Of a stretch of 42,115 nt of DNA, positions 16,527-25,660 are shown one piece after another; within the stretch, counting starts at the first letter, position 1; the number at the start of each line of letters is the position of its first letter. Source of the DNA: Oscillospiraceae bacterium (GTDB lineage Bacteria > Bacillota > Clostridia > Oscillospirales > Oscillospiraceae). A program made the translations under genes and the position numbers. The stretch covers positions 1 to 42,115 of the forward strand of contig JAFYAU010000029.1 in assembly GCA_017540565.1 (NCBI GenBank). Reading direction: 5' to 3'. The notes under the pieces are model-generated. The model did not search any database. It was not told the DNA's origin and saw only the letters and a list, made by a program, of their open reading frames with translations.

Positions 16527-17627
16527 TTATTGATTTCCGTTCTCCTCTTCCCATCCGGCGAACAGTGTCACCGGCTCCGTCACCGTGTCGGTGCGGAACT
16601 TCCACGGCTGTGTCTTCGCCGCATCGCGGTACCAGCCGATCAGCCGGTACCCCGGCTTCGCGGGAACCTGCGGCCTCTCAAGCTTTCTTCCCTTTCTCAC
16701 TCTGACCTGGATGGAGGGGCTCCCGTCGCCCGGTTCCAGCGTCACCGGGATGCGCCTTCCGCCAAACAGCAGGAACAGAAGAACCGCGAGAACGACGATC
16801 CCGCCCCCTGTGCAGAGCGCCCACGGCGGCAGGCTGGACCTCGGCGCATCGTCCGGCGTGTTCGGCGCACCGCCGTCCGGGACCGTCTCTCCTTCCGCCC
16901 ATCCGGCAAACAGCGTCATGTTCCCTTCGACGACATCGTTATCAAAATCCCAGATCTGTGTCTCATACCAGTCCCTGTACCAGTGCTCCAGATGATACCC
17001 TTCCAACACGGGATCTCCCGGCCGGATCACCTTTTCTCCGATGCTCACGGTCTGATCCGGGATCTTCGTACCCTTGTACGTTTCAAAGTGGATGGTACAG
17101 TCGTTGGAGACGATCACCTTGAGATTCCGGGCGTTCGTCACGTACGACGCCGATCCCGTCTGGTTACCGATGATGCAGTTGCGGTTTTCGATGATCGACG
17201 TTCCGCTGGTGGCGATCACGCGGAGCTGGAAGTTGCCGATCAGCGTTTCCGCCTCCCAGGGATCGCCCCCGCCCATGGATACGCGGTTCATGTAAAAGCT
17301 TCGGTATCCGTCCATCAGTCCGATGTCCGTGGTGGCGATCCCGCTTTTCGTCATCCAGCTTCCGTCGATCAGCTCGAAGAATTCGTCGTCGTAGCTGATC
17401 TCATCCTGCATGCTGTAGAGTGTGAAGCCCTCCGCGCTGTCCGTTCTGGTTACGGTCAGCGTGACTGTGATCACGTCTCCCGGCTGGGCGTATTTCTCAG
17501 AAGTCCCATCCGCCGTAAGGCTGAAATCGAAGGCCATGGAGTCGTCTGCGGCGAAAACAGGCAAGGCAAGACTGAAAAGAACAATTATCCCAAATAAAAT
17601 GGCCAACACTCGTTTTCCCGTTCTCAT
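16527..17627 (-). CDS. Membrane-anchored cohesin-like protein with InlB-type repeats
   Basis: 366 residues from ATG 17627. A TTG three codons earlier is the only longer start, and AAGGA lies about 9 bases before the ATG. Signal peptide at residues 1-27. Residues 30-172 form a cohesin-like sandwich (GDVITVTLTVTRTDSAEGF, YSMQDEISYDDEFFEL, GNFQLRVIATSG). Residues 177-243 are a Listeria-Bacteroides/InlB B-type repeat ending MTLFAGW. Residues 267-289 are a membrane segment. Residues 294-360 are a second repeat of the same type ending VTLFAGW. With a cleaved signal peptide the second repeat would lie inside the cell, which is odd for this repeat family. The gene starts 18 bases after the dockerin protein's stop, so an anchoring receptor for that dockerin is an attractive idea. 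Confidence 0.85.
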   Translation of the reverse strand: MRTGKRVLAILFGIIVLFSLALPVFAADDSMAFDFSLTADGTSEKYAQPGDVITVTLTVTRTDSAEGFTLYSMQDEISYDDEFFELIDGSWMTKSGIATTDIGLMDGYRSFYMNRVSMGGGDPWEAETLIGNFQLRVIATSGTSIIENRNCIIGNQTGSASYVTNARNLKVIVSNDCTIHFETYKGTKIPDQTVSIGEKVIRPGDPVLEGYHLEHWYRDWYETQIWDFDNDVVEGNMTLFAGWAEGETVPDGGAPNTPDDAPRSSLPPWALCTGGGIVVLAVLLFLLFGGRRIPVTLEPGDGSPSIQVRVRKGRKLERPQVPAKPGYRLIGWYRDAAKTQPWKFRTDTVTEPVTLFAGWEEENGNQ

Positions 17628-17645
17628 AGCACTCAATCCTTACCC

Positions 17646-20600
17646 CTATTTTCCAAGTTTTACGTTGTATCCTGCAACATGCCGCAGGATCCTTGTCGCG
17701 TCCATGGCGTTGACCGTTCCGTCACCGTTGGCGTCCGCCGCTTCCAGGTCGATCGTTACGGAGTAACCGGCCACGTAACGCAGTACTCTGGTCGCATCCA
17801 TGGCGTTTACCGTTCCGTCCCCGTTCGCGTCGCCGTATACGACTGTTATTGCCGGAGTAAGATATTCTTCGATCGCTGCGATGATCCTGCTCTCACTGAC
17901 CGTCATGTAAGCGAGTTTTTCGTCTTCACTCAAGGTATTGTAGGCGTCCAGTACCGCCTGCAGCGCGGCCTTATCCTCCTCGCTCCAATCGCTCTGCTTC
18001 GGCAGTGCCGCGAGCCGGTCCTTAATTTCATCGATACGGGTGAAAAAAACGATCTTCGCGTGAAGATTCTCGAGCTTATCGCCGTACGCCATACCTTCCC
18101 TGGCTTCCTCCGGCAGCGCGCAGTATCTTTCATACAGGTCCGTGATCTTTACGCGGTAATCGTTATAATTGCCGTAAGTGATGGCAGTGACCGCGGGCAG
18201 GATCTCGATTTCTCTGTCTATGCCTTCCGCCGCCCCTCCGACTACGTAGAACGTATATTTCGTGCCTGAATATTGGACGGCCTCCGCCGACTGCTTGTTC
18301 ATGCTGGGCCAGCTGTACTCGCCGCAGCCTACGTACAGTACATCCCCGGTTTTCACGGGTATCATCCGCGTGGTGCTGTACCATGCATCGTCAGTGTCAT
18401 AGGCATTCAGGAACGTTTTGACAAGATAGTTTTTGTTCGCCGCGGTCGGCGTGACCCTGACGTACCCCTTCCCATCCGGAACGATCAGCGTATACACATT
18501 TACCGAACCGTCGAAGGCAGGTTCCAGCGTACCTCCGTCAATGACCAGTGCTTTCAGACTCGTATCCGTCTCCCCAAAGGTTCCTCCCAGATCTTTGCCC
18601 AGACCTGCCGAAGAATATTGGATACTGATGTCGTCGCCGCTGTGCACCTTTCCCTGGGAAAAGCTGAACTGTTCCATCCCGGCATTCACAAACCAGTCGT
18701 TCAGCGTGCCCATCCATCCGGATTCCGTTCCGCCGTCAAATTCCGCCAGTTTTGGCTCGTCTGCATCCAGATTCCCATTGGCGTTTACGTCAACATAAAC
18801 GGTGGAAAGATACGTGATGTCGTATCCGTCGCCCCCGGTGCCCAGCCAGGACAGTCCGTTCATCGTAAACGCCTTCAGGGCGGCTGTCATCATCGTGTCG
18901 TTTTCACATAGATCGTACCAGCCGGAAAAGAACACGTTTTCACTTTCAAAGGGATAGTGGCTCTCAAACGCCGTGTTTCCCTCCGGGTACGTCGTGTTTT
19001 CAAGGCTGATCCGTACTCTTCCGACCGGATCTCCGTATTCCGGAAGCTGCACGCCGACGGCAGTCGCTGCGTATGTCGTATCCCGTCCGACGCTGAGCAT
19101 GGCAGACGTCGCGTTTTCCAGTGCGGCGGTCACTTCTTCCGCGCTCTCTGCCGCCGCCACGTCCGCAAGTCCGTCTTCTTTTGCCGCAACGATGAGATTC
19201 CAGATGTTGTCATCGTACTCCGCGTACTTTTCCTCATCATAAGTGCCAAACAGATCCGTGATCTGCAGCGCGGCCTCATTTTTGACGGCTTCGAGATCGC
19301 CTTCCTCGGATGAAGCAACGCTCCCGACCGTGATGTGGATCGTTACGTCGTTATTCGGCATGATGAAACTGGCGGAGTGCCTGGAATATCGGTATCCTCC
19401 TTCCATGTAAGACGGTTGGAATCCTTCATATACATTGTAATTCCATTCATCTACGCCGCTCACTGTAATATCGGTCACCTGGATCTCCGGCCAGTCATAT
19501 TGATCAGTGACCCCTCTGTCAAAGATCTTTATGCCAAATGTGGATCCCGGAAGGATCTCAACCGGGTCGATTTGAAGAGATTCGGTCATGAGCTCATCTG
19601 TTTGATACGCCTGCCAGGGATAATCGATGAAATAATGCGACAGCGCAGCATACAGGGTATCCCCTGTTCCGTCTGCTTCAACAGAAACGACGAATTTTTT
19701 CTCTGCAGGAAGGTTTCCAGCCTGATCGACGTATGCCTGCAGAAGCATGTCGTATTTCGCTCGCTGCCCCAAGGTGAGCTGACCTTGCATATACGGCGAA
19801 AGACTATCGATGGTCTCCTTCAGCTTTTCAAAGCGCGCCTGATAGCTGACGGTAAAATCTTCCGTTCGGTCAGGAAGATTCTTCAGGAACCACTCGATAT
19901 TTGAGGTCTGGTTCCGATGCTCCGCCACGACCTCATCGATCAACGTTCGCATCTGACTGAGGGCGGCCTTCTGCGCATGGAAAGCGTCGCCCACCAGATC
20001 GGACCCGGCAATGGTCGCTGTCGCTTCCGCATAGATCGATGAAAGCTGTGCCCACTGATCCGGAGTGTAAAAACCCTCGTCATACGATTCATATAACTCG
20101 TCCATTTCCGCCTGAAGCGCCGCCCTGACAGCGGCGGTATCTGCGGCTGGAACCACGTGAAGCAGAACGTAATCGCCCACTGCGAGGTTATCATAGGCTC
20201 CCCCGGTAACGTAACCTTCTGCGTCTATATTGCCAGTCTTTTGAGGAGTCACGTCAGCGACAGCCAGGCGATACCACCCTTCCGAATACCATGTGATATG
20301 CGCCTTCCCGCTTTCATCCGTCTGCACGTCGAGCTCCGTTGCTGCGGGGCTTGCTTTTGCCAGATCAGCGTCATCCTGCGGATCGCTCAGGAAAAAGCTC
20401 ACGCCAGCCGCAGGTGAGGATACCGTTTCCAGCTCGGCAGCCGCCGAGGTTTTCGATACGCTGATCTCAAACGGAGTTCCTGCTTCCGTCTCAATCACCC
20501 GGTCGTCATCTTCGACGTGCAGGAGGGAAAGATAGGTATAATACCGGTCATAGGTCGAATTGGGAACTCTGCTGATATAGTAATAATAGGCGGGAGGATC

Positions 20601-22451
20601 GACTACCGCGATCAAGATCTCATCCCCGTTGTGAAGCTGCGGGACACCGTTTGTTTTTCCCTGCCATTCGGTCACATTTGTATGTGAACGGTCGACGGCA
20701 AGCTCACCGTTGATGTAAACGAAATACGCCGGTGCGTAGGTTGCGCTCTGGGCCCGCTGCGTCTTACGGAAGGCCATCGCGCTCATGAGGCCGTCAACCG
20801 TTTTGTTCTCCGTCATCGTTACGTCTGCATCGAATGTCACAGTAGCGTCATCCGTCAGTCCGTATTCGGGATACAGCAGGCTGAAGGTATCCGCCACGCG
20901 GACGTGCACGGTGACGGAGGCGGCCTTTGATTCCAGCGCATAGAACGCGGTGCTCGCTGTGGAAAGCGCCCGCAGGTATGCGCGGATCCTTGTCGTCGTA
21001 CCGCAGCCCGCGGCGGCACAGGCTGCCATGGCGTCCCGGGCGTCGCACCAGGCGGACCAGCTTTCCGGAGTGTAATCCGCTTCCTTCAGTTCCGTTCGGG
21101 AAAGCAGCCATTCCGCCGCGCGGCGGTACAGCAGGGCAAAACGGTTGAAGGACGCCAGCGACGAGTTATCCAGCAGCCCGGCCGCAGCCTCATCCATCGC
21201 CTGTACGGCGGCATCCAGCGTCGGCTGAATGGTCGCCTCGTTTTCCTCCGTACATCCGCCTTCCGTGTCGAACAGGCGGGAAAGAAGCGTCTGCGCGTCC
21301 GCCAGCGCCGAAGCAAAAGGAGCCCAGGTCTCCGCGGTAAATCTCGTTTCATCATACGCACTGTAATCCCGGATCGCTTCATATAATGCCGTCGCGTTTG
21401 CCCGGCTTATTGGTATCAGCGCAGCGATGGCGGCGGAGAGGCTCTCCGTCGCCGCCGTCAATTCCTCGGCGGTGGCGGAAGCGTCGTCATAGACGCTCTG
21501 CGCGCTCGCGAGGATGCCCTGCAGATCGCTCCAGAAGCCGTTCTGGCTGGTGGTTTTCCCGTTGTAGCGGTCGCCGGACTGATACCAGTCGTCGGCATGG
21601 TTCCCCGTAACACGGGCGATCTGTTCGCCCAACGCCCTGCGCGCAGCACCGATTGCCGAAACGGCTCCGTTCGGAGTGATCTCGATCAGAACTGCGTAAT
21701 CAAGGCCAAGATCGGAAGAATTCAGATAAAGGTAATACCATGCGGTCGACGATTCCTCCGGTACATAACCGGCCGCGGTAAGGGACGCACGGTCCGCGAT
21801 ATTCGTCTTATAGTACCGCGAAAAATCTGCAGCGCCGTACGTCGTACCGTCAGCAAAGCCAAACAACGCCTGAGATTCGCCTGTAATGGTTATAAGATCC
21901 TTCTTCTTTATGGATTCCCCGATGCCGTTGGTAACCGTAAAGCTCGGATCCTGAAAACGAAGGACGTACGTTTTCGTTATCTCATGCTCGCCGACTGTGT
22001 GTGTCGATTCGTCAAGCGCGGCATAGCCGCTGGTCAATCCGCTGCGGCCAAGGGCAATAGCGTAGTCGCTGTTCTCGTTGTGATACTCCTCCGGTGCGCT
22101 CGCACCACGCAGTGGGATATCGCCCTCTTCCGCGCCGTTTTCTTCCGCCGAATTTCCCACGGCGTCGCATGCGGAAGGTTCCGCACCCGGCTCAATGGGA
22201 TCTTCTTTCGGCAGCGGTTCCTCATTCTCCGTCGGTTCGGAAGGCTTCTCCCGTTCCTTCTCTCCGCTGTCCCCCGTCTCCTCATAAGCAGCCGCGGAAT
22301 CCTCGGTCATCTCCACGGTCTGGTCCGAGGATAACGGCAGCTCGTCGCTGTCGTCCGCCGCAAATGCCGCGGACAGGGTCCCCAGGAGCATGCAGGAACA
22401 AAGCAGCAGGGCCAGGACACTCTTCAGCAGATGCTTTTTCAGAATTCTCAT
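17646..22451 (-). CDS. Large secreted DUF4430 protein with C-terminal dockerin
   Basis: 1601 residues, ATG 22451 with GGGAGG about 7 bases upstream. An in-frame ATG ten codons earlier lacks a ribosome site. Signal peptide 1-31, acidic linker to about 120. DUF4430-like or ubiquitin-like beta segments occur at about 165-265, 512-620 and 1150-1290; the last is clearest (YDITYL, GTESGWMGTLNDWFV, SGDDISIQYSSAGLGKDLGG). Between them are helical segments (about 270-500, 780-900, 1055-1125, 1430-1530) resembling FIVAR-type spacers. Residues about 1537-1600 are a textbook type I dockerin: two copies of DANGDGTVNAMDATR with R(V/I)LR, each a calcium-binding loop plus helix. Dockerins bind cohesins, and cohesin-like modules are encoded on both sides. 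No glycosidase domain is seen, so this is not an ordinary cellulosome component. Confidence 0.9.
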   Translation of the reverse strand: MRILKKHLLKSVLALLLCSCMLLGTLSAAFAADDSDELPLSSDQTVEMTEDSAAAYEETGDSGEKEREKPSEPTENEEPLPKEDPIEPGAEPSACDAVGNSAEENGAEEGDIPLRGASAPEEYHNENSDYAIALGRSGLTSGYAALDESTHTVGEHEITKTYVLRFQDPSFTVTNGIGESIKKKDLITITGESQALFGFADGTTYGAADFSRYYKTNIADRASLTAAGYVPEESSTAWYYLYLNSSDLGLDYAVLIEITPNGAVSAIGAARRALGEQIARVTGNHADDWYQSGDRYNGKTTSQNGFWSDLQGILASAQSVYDDASATAEELTAATESLSAAIAALIPISRANATALYEAIRDYSAYDETRFTAETWAPFASALADAQTLLSRLFDTEGGCTEENEATIQPTLDAAVQAMDEAAAGLLDNSSLASFNRFALLYRRAAEWLLSRTELKEADYTPESWSAWCDARDAMAACAAAGCGTTTRIRAYLRALSTASTAFYALESKAASVTVHVRVADTFSLLYPEYGLTDDATVTFDADVTMTENKTVDGLMSAMAFRKTQRAQSATYAPAYFVYINGELAVDRSHTNVTEWQGKTNGVPQLHNGDEILIAVVDPPAYYYYISRVPNSTYDRYYTYLSLLHVEDDDRVIETEAGTPFEISVSKTSAAAELETVSSPAAGVSFFLSDPQDDADLAKASPAATELDVQTDESGKAHITWYSEGWYRLAVADVTPQKTGNIDAEGYVTGGAYDNLAVGDYVLLHVVPAADTAAVRAALQAEMDELYESYDEGFYTPDQWAQLSSIYAEATATIAGSDLVGDAFHAQKAALSQMRTLIDEVVAEHRNQTSNIEWFLKNLPDRTEDFTVSYQARFEKLKETIDSLSPYMQGQLTLGQRAKYDMLLQAYVDQAGNLPAEKKFVVSVEADGTGDTLYAALSHYFIDYPWQAYQTDELMTESLQIDPVEILPGSTFGIKIFDRGVTDQYDWPEIQVTDITVSGVDEWNYNVYEGFQPSYMEGGYRYSRHSASFIMPNNDVTIHITVGSVASSEEGDLEAVKNEAALQITDLFGTYDEEKYAEYDDNIWNLIVAAKEDGLADVAAAESAEEVTAALENATSAMLSVGRDTTYAATAVGVQLPEYGDPVGRVRISLENTTYPEGNTAFESHYPFESENVFFSGWYDLCENDTMMTAALKAFTMNGLSWLGTGGDGYDITYLSTVYVDVNANGNLDADEPKLAEFDGGTESGWMGTLNDWFVNAGMEQFSFSQGKVHSGDDISIQYSSAGLGKDLGGTFGETDTSLKALVIDGGTLEPAFDGSVNVYTLIVPDGKGYVRVTPTAANKNYLVKTFLNAYDTDDAWYSTTRMIPVKTGDVLYVGCGEYSWPSMNKQSAEAVQYSGTKYTFYVVGGAAEGIDREIEILPAVTAITYGNYNDYRVKITDLYERYCALPEEAREGMAYGDKLENLHAKIVFFTRIDEIKDRLAALPKQSDWSEEDKAALQAVLDAYNTLSEDEKLAYMTVSESRIIAAIEEYLTPAITVVYGDANGDGTVNAMDATRVLRYVAGYSVTIDLEAADANGDGTVNAMDATRILRHVAGYNVKLGK

Positions 22452-22621
22452 AGGATTACCTCCCTCATCTTTCTCTTTCAAGGGGATGAAAGGCGCTTTT
22501 ATGCCCGGATAAAGGCATCTTTCATCCTCCCGAATAATGAGCAGGTACCTCTGCCCGGAATTCCGGGCAGAGGTATCTCCGTCTGCACATTCTCGTGCGA
22601 AAATGTGGCTCTTCCTGTTTT
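22452..22621 (-). other. Hairpin-rich leader/spacer between two surface-protein genes
   Basis: Three inverted repeats fill this 170-base gap: 22484-22527 (arms GGATGAAAG/CTTTCATCC), a perfect 30-base palindrome at 22546-22575 (half-site TACCTCTGCCCGGAA), and 22586-22607 (arms CACATT/AATGTG). None is followed by a U-rich tail on the minus strand. They may be processing or stabilising structures, or a site for a dimeric regulator. Confidence 0.6.
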
Positions 22622-25282
22622 TTACTGGCCGTTGATGATGTAATTTACGATGGCGCTGGAATCCAGAACGTTCAGTACCATATCCTGATTCGTATCCGCC
22701 AGCAGGAATTTCGTCTGCATGACCTGATCCGTATTCACGGGGACCTGATCATACGTTGCGTTGTACATGTTCCATACCAGCTGGGCGTCGTTGGTGTCTA
22801 CGCCGCCTTCGGACAGGTTGACGTTGTAATTGTAATCCAGTGCCTGATTTCCTGTGGAAACTTTAATATGAGACCGTTTCCAATAGTCTACAGAGGAATT
22901 GATGCTGCCGCTGTCTCCGGCAAACAGCACTCTGCACCACACGCCGTCGACATTGCCTTCAAAGCCCGCTTTATAGGTTTCCGCCGTACTCCAACTGAAG
23001 TGCCAGGCCTCGTTGCTCGCTTCTCCGCCGGCAATGGGATCCCATACGATGTCTTCCCCTTCAAACAGGGCTCCCGTTACACGGACGAGAACGCCCACGG
23101 AATCGTCCATCTTTACGTACTCGCTTCCCAACACCTGCAGATGATAGTTGCGGGTCTCGTTCACGGTGACGGTGATGGGCGTTTCGCCGGCCGTGATATA
23201 TGCCGCCGCGATGGTGTAGGCGCCGTTTTCCCCAGCGGTCACGGGGACAGACTCATCCCCGCGGACAGCGGTAACAGAGTAGTCGTAGTGCTCCGTATCC
23301 TGAGTCACAGTAAAGGAGAAGTCCTGTCCTTCTTTTGCGGTTTTGAGAGTGCCGCCGACGACCTTTTCTTTTCCGGTACCTTCGAATTCCACCGTTACGT
23401 CCTGAGCTTCCGTCTTTACGACGGTGATGACCACGTCGCCCTTTATGTCCGCCCCTGCGATCGTGTAGGTGACCGTGTGGGTCTCTTCATTTTCGACAGG
23501 CTCCAGCGTGACGACTTCATCGCCAATCTTCGCGGAAACCGCATAGACGTACCCTTCGGCTTTGCTCACGGTGAACGCATAGTCTGTTTTATAGGTCGGA
23601 ACGCCGTCCGGCAGAGTCACATCCACAGAGGAAAGATCTTCGATCGCATTGCCGTCCCCGTCCTTTACGACGACAGCAAAGCTTTTCGGATCCATTTTCG
23701 TGAGCGTGATGCTGATGGGGCCGCTCACCGCGCTTCCCGGTATCGTATACGCTCCGTTTTCATCCGGGCCGCTGGGCGTTACGGTCACCCCGCCGACGGT
23801 CGCTGCAAAGGTATAGTCATAGTACGGATCAGATACGGTAAAGGTATAATCCTGGCCGGCTGTCGCCGTCCCGGCGCCGGTCACTTCAGCGTCAAAGTCG
23901 CCCGTACTGATCGAAACGGCATACTCTTCCGGCGCAGCGACGATGATCACCGTGGTATCGTCCAGCAGATGGGCCGTGATCTCGTCGCCCGCTTCTATGG
24001 TTCCCTTGTTTCCGATGCCGGCTCCGGTGCATTTCACCGCCGCCGAACCGGATCCCTTTGCCGTAAACTGCAGGGTGAAGGCCGTTCCCGTGGCGCTGGA
24101 TATCTGCTCCGTACCGTATTTGCAGACGGTGATCGTACCGGAGGTTTCTTCCGCCTTCACTTCATCGCCTTCGCTCAGGCCGGCAACCCCCTTGAACTGC
24201 AGCTTTTCCGCGTCATAGGTGAAGGTCATCTCGTAGTTGGTGTACTTGTCGAACCCTTCGCCCTGACCGGCGATCCCCACAGCCACGTCGACGTCCGCGC
24301 CTGCAGCAACCGTCTTGTCCGAGTCCATGAAAACGCTGTAGCCGTTCTCAAGATCGTCTCCGCCGGCGGCAGTAACCGTGATCTTTCCCGCAGTAACGTC
24401 GACATCAAAAGGCTTGTCGTCATCCGCGAGTATGACGTCCGTCAGTCCGATCTGGTATTCTCCATACGCGGCGTCCTCTTTGATTTTGAACGTTGCCGTG
24501 CACAGCGTGCCGTTCAGCGTGTAGTATTCCGCTGCAGCAGCTGTGATCTTGCCGGAAGCCGGATCCGCCGGAGGCATGAATCCATGCAGGGTATCGCTGG
24601 CGATCGACGTCAGCGTCATTACGGATGAATCATAGGTAAGCGTACCTTGAAATGAGGCAAACTCCGGGCTATTGGCCATCGTGACCGGGATTGTAACGGT
24701 AGCACCGGGCTTGACAACCGCTGCCCCAACAGTAATAGCTGGAGAAACAGAAGCATCTTCTGCACCAATTTGAATAATTACATCATATGCAGTTGCATGT
24801 TCAAAATTATCATTATCCCAAACTACTCTCTGAGTAGCAAACCCGGTAACATTAGATGTTGGAATCAAAGACAGCGTCGTTTCATTGAAGTCACTTAAAA
24901 ACTGTGAGTATCTATTTATACTTGTATCAATGAATTGTTCGTTGACCATATAATAGCTGGTATCTTCATAAAAATCTTGATTATACCCAATGAAACGCCC
25001 TTTGACGGTAAACCATCTATCTGAGATAAGATCGTCATCATTTTTCGGCCACGAACAAGACTGAATTGTTGATCCAACTGGAAGTGATACCAAGTAAACG
25101 CTTCCATCGTATATATCATTTTGAATATTACATAACTTTGTAAATGATGCGTTGATAATGTTCCCATTTGCATCTTGATATGTTAATGAAAAAGGAATGT
25201 CGGTTTCTGTTGCCACTGCACCCATGGGCAGAATACCAATAACAAGCATTAAAGATAATAATACAGCAATCGCTTTTTTCAT
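22622..25282 (-). CDS. Secreted protein with two cohesin-like domains and a degenerate dockerin
   Basis: 886 residues, ATG 25282 (a TTG four codons earlier is the only longer start). Signal peptide 1-26. Residues about 30-175 have no recognised family and lie in unusually AT-rich DNA. Cohesin-like domains at about 181-301 (VVKPGATVTIPVTM, FQGTLTYDSSVMTL) and 314-448 (YEMTFTYDAEKLQFKGV, FTLQFTAKGSGSA). Three similar beta modules follow at about 450-740 (each with a YDY(T/S) or YVYAV strand and an (N/V)GAYTI or VTYTIAG strand). The C-terminus, about 815-886, looks like an incomplete dockerin: YNYNVNLSEGGVDTNDA, then ADTNQDMVLNVLDSSAIVNY, where loop positions are only partly kept. A protein with both cohesins and a dockerin-like end could act as an adaptor or scaffold. 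Confidence 0.85.
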   Translation of the reverse strand: MKKAIAVLLSLMLVIGILPMGAVATETDIPFSLTYQDANGNIINASFTKLCNIQNDIYDGSVYLVSLPVGSTIQSCSWPKNDDDLISDRWFTVKGRFIGYNQDFYEDTSYYMVNEQFIDTSINRYSQFLSDFNETTLSLIPTSNVTGFATQRVVWDNDNFEHATAYDVIIQIGAEDASVSPAITVGAAVVKPGATVTIPVTMANSPEFASFQGTLTYDSSVMTLTSIASDTLHGFMPPADPASGKITAAAAEYYTLNGTLCTATFKIKEDAAYGEYQIGLTDVILADDDKPFDVDVTAGKITVTAAGGDDLENGYSVFMDSDKTVAAGADVDVAVGIAGQGEGFDKYTNYEMTFTYDAEKLQFKGVAGLSEGDEVKAEETSGTITVCKYGTEQISSATGTAFTLQFTAKGSGSAAVKCTGAGIGNKGTIEAGDEITAHLLDDTTVIIVAAPEEYAVSISTGDFDAEVTGAGTATAGQDYTFTVSDPYYDYTFAATVGGVTVTPSGPDENGAYTIPGSAVSGPISITLTKMDPKSFAVVVKDGDGNAIEDLSSVDVTLPDGVPTYKTDYAFTVSKAEGYVYAVSAKIGDEVVTLEPVENEETHTVTYTIAGADIKGDVVITVVKTEAQDVTVEFEGTGKEKVVGGTLKTAKEGQDFSFTVTQDTEHYDYSVTAVRGDESVPVTAGENGAYTIAAAYITAGETPITVTVNETRNYHLQVLGSEYVKMDDSVGVLVRVTGALFEGEDIVWDPIAGGEASNEAWHFSWSTAETYKAGFEGNVDGVWCRVLFAGDSGSINSSVDYWKRSHIKVSTGNQALDYNYNVNLSEGGVDTNDAQLVWNMYNATYDQVPVNTDQVMQTKFLLADTNQDMVLNVLDSSAIVNYIINGQ

Positions 25283-25660
25283 CGTTGCTTCCAATCCGGC
25301 GTTGTTGAAAAACTAATATTAAGTTCTTCAACTGCGCCTATGATTATCAGAATTTTATAACGGCAATGTAGGGTGCACCATCGCCGGTCTGCGCAACTAT
25401 CCTAACCATATCAACAGCACTGCTCTTCGTATAAGAACCTGTTGCTTCATTATTAATGTAGATAATTGCAGTTGTTCCACTCGCAGGTGTAGCCGTAATA
25501 GTAGCTGTTGAACTCGTCAATCCAAGACCTGCAGCATTGTAATAGACTATTGAATCACAGATTGTTTTCTTAGTAGCATCTCCGTTCGATACAATTGCCG
25601 CTATTGAAGTTCCGTTAACTTTTATCGTCGGGGCTCCGGTTGAAGCATCTATCGCCGTTC
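24760..25660. other. AT-rich patch across two gene ends
   Basis: By eye, lines here are about 33-40% GC while flanking coding DNA is about 60%. The patch covers the 3' end of the YGNAF-type gene, the 64-base gap, and the first ~170 codons of the two-cohesin gene. Reading frames stay open throughout, so it looks like an imported or recombined segment, not decay. Confidence 0.6.

Noticed and set aside
2288..17597. Long open plus-strand frames opposite the surface genes (for example 2288-3340, 3679-5538, 5701-8664, 8525-10933, 10533-12149, 12171-14270, 14234-15484, 16050-17597)
   Set aside because: They are Arg/Gly/His/Pro-rich translations without recognisable domains, lie antisense to genes with clear signal peptides and families, and are what high-GC coding DNA gives on the opposite strand.
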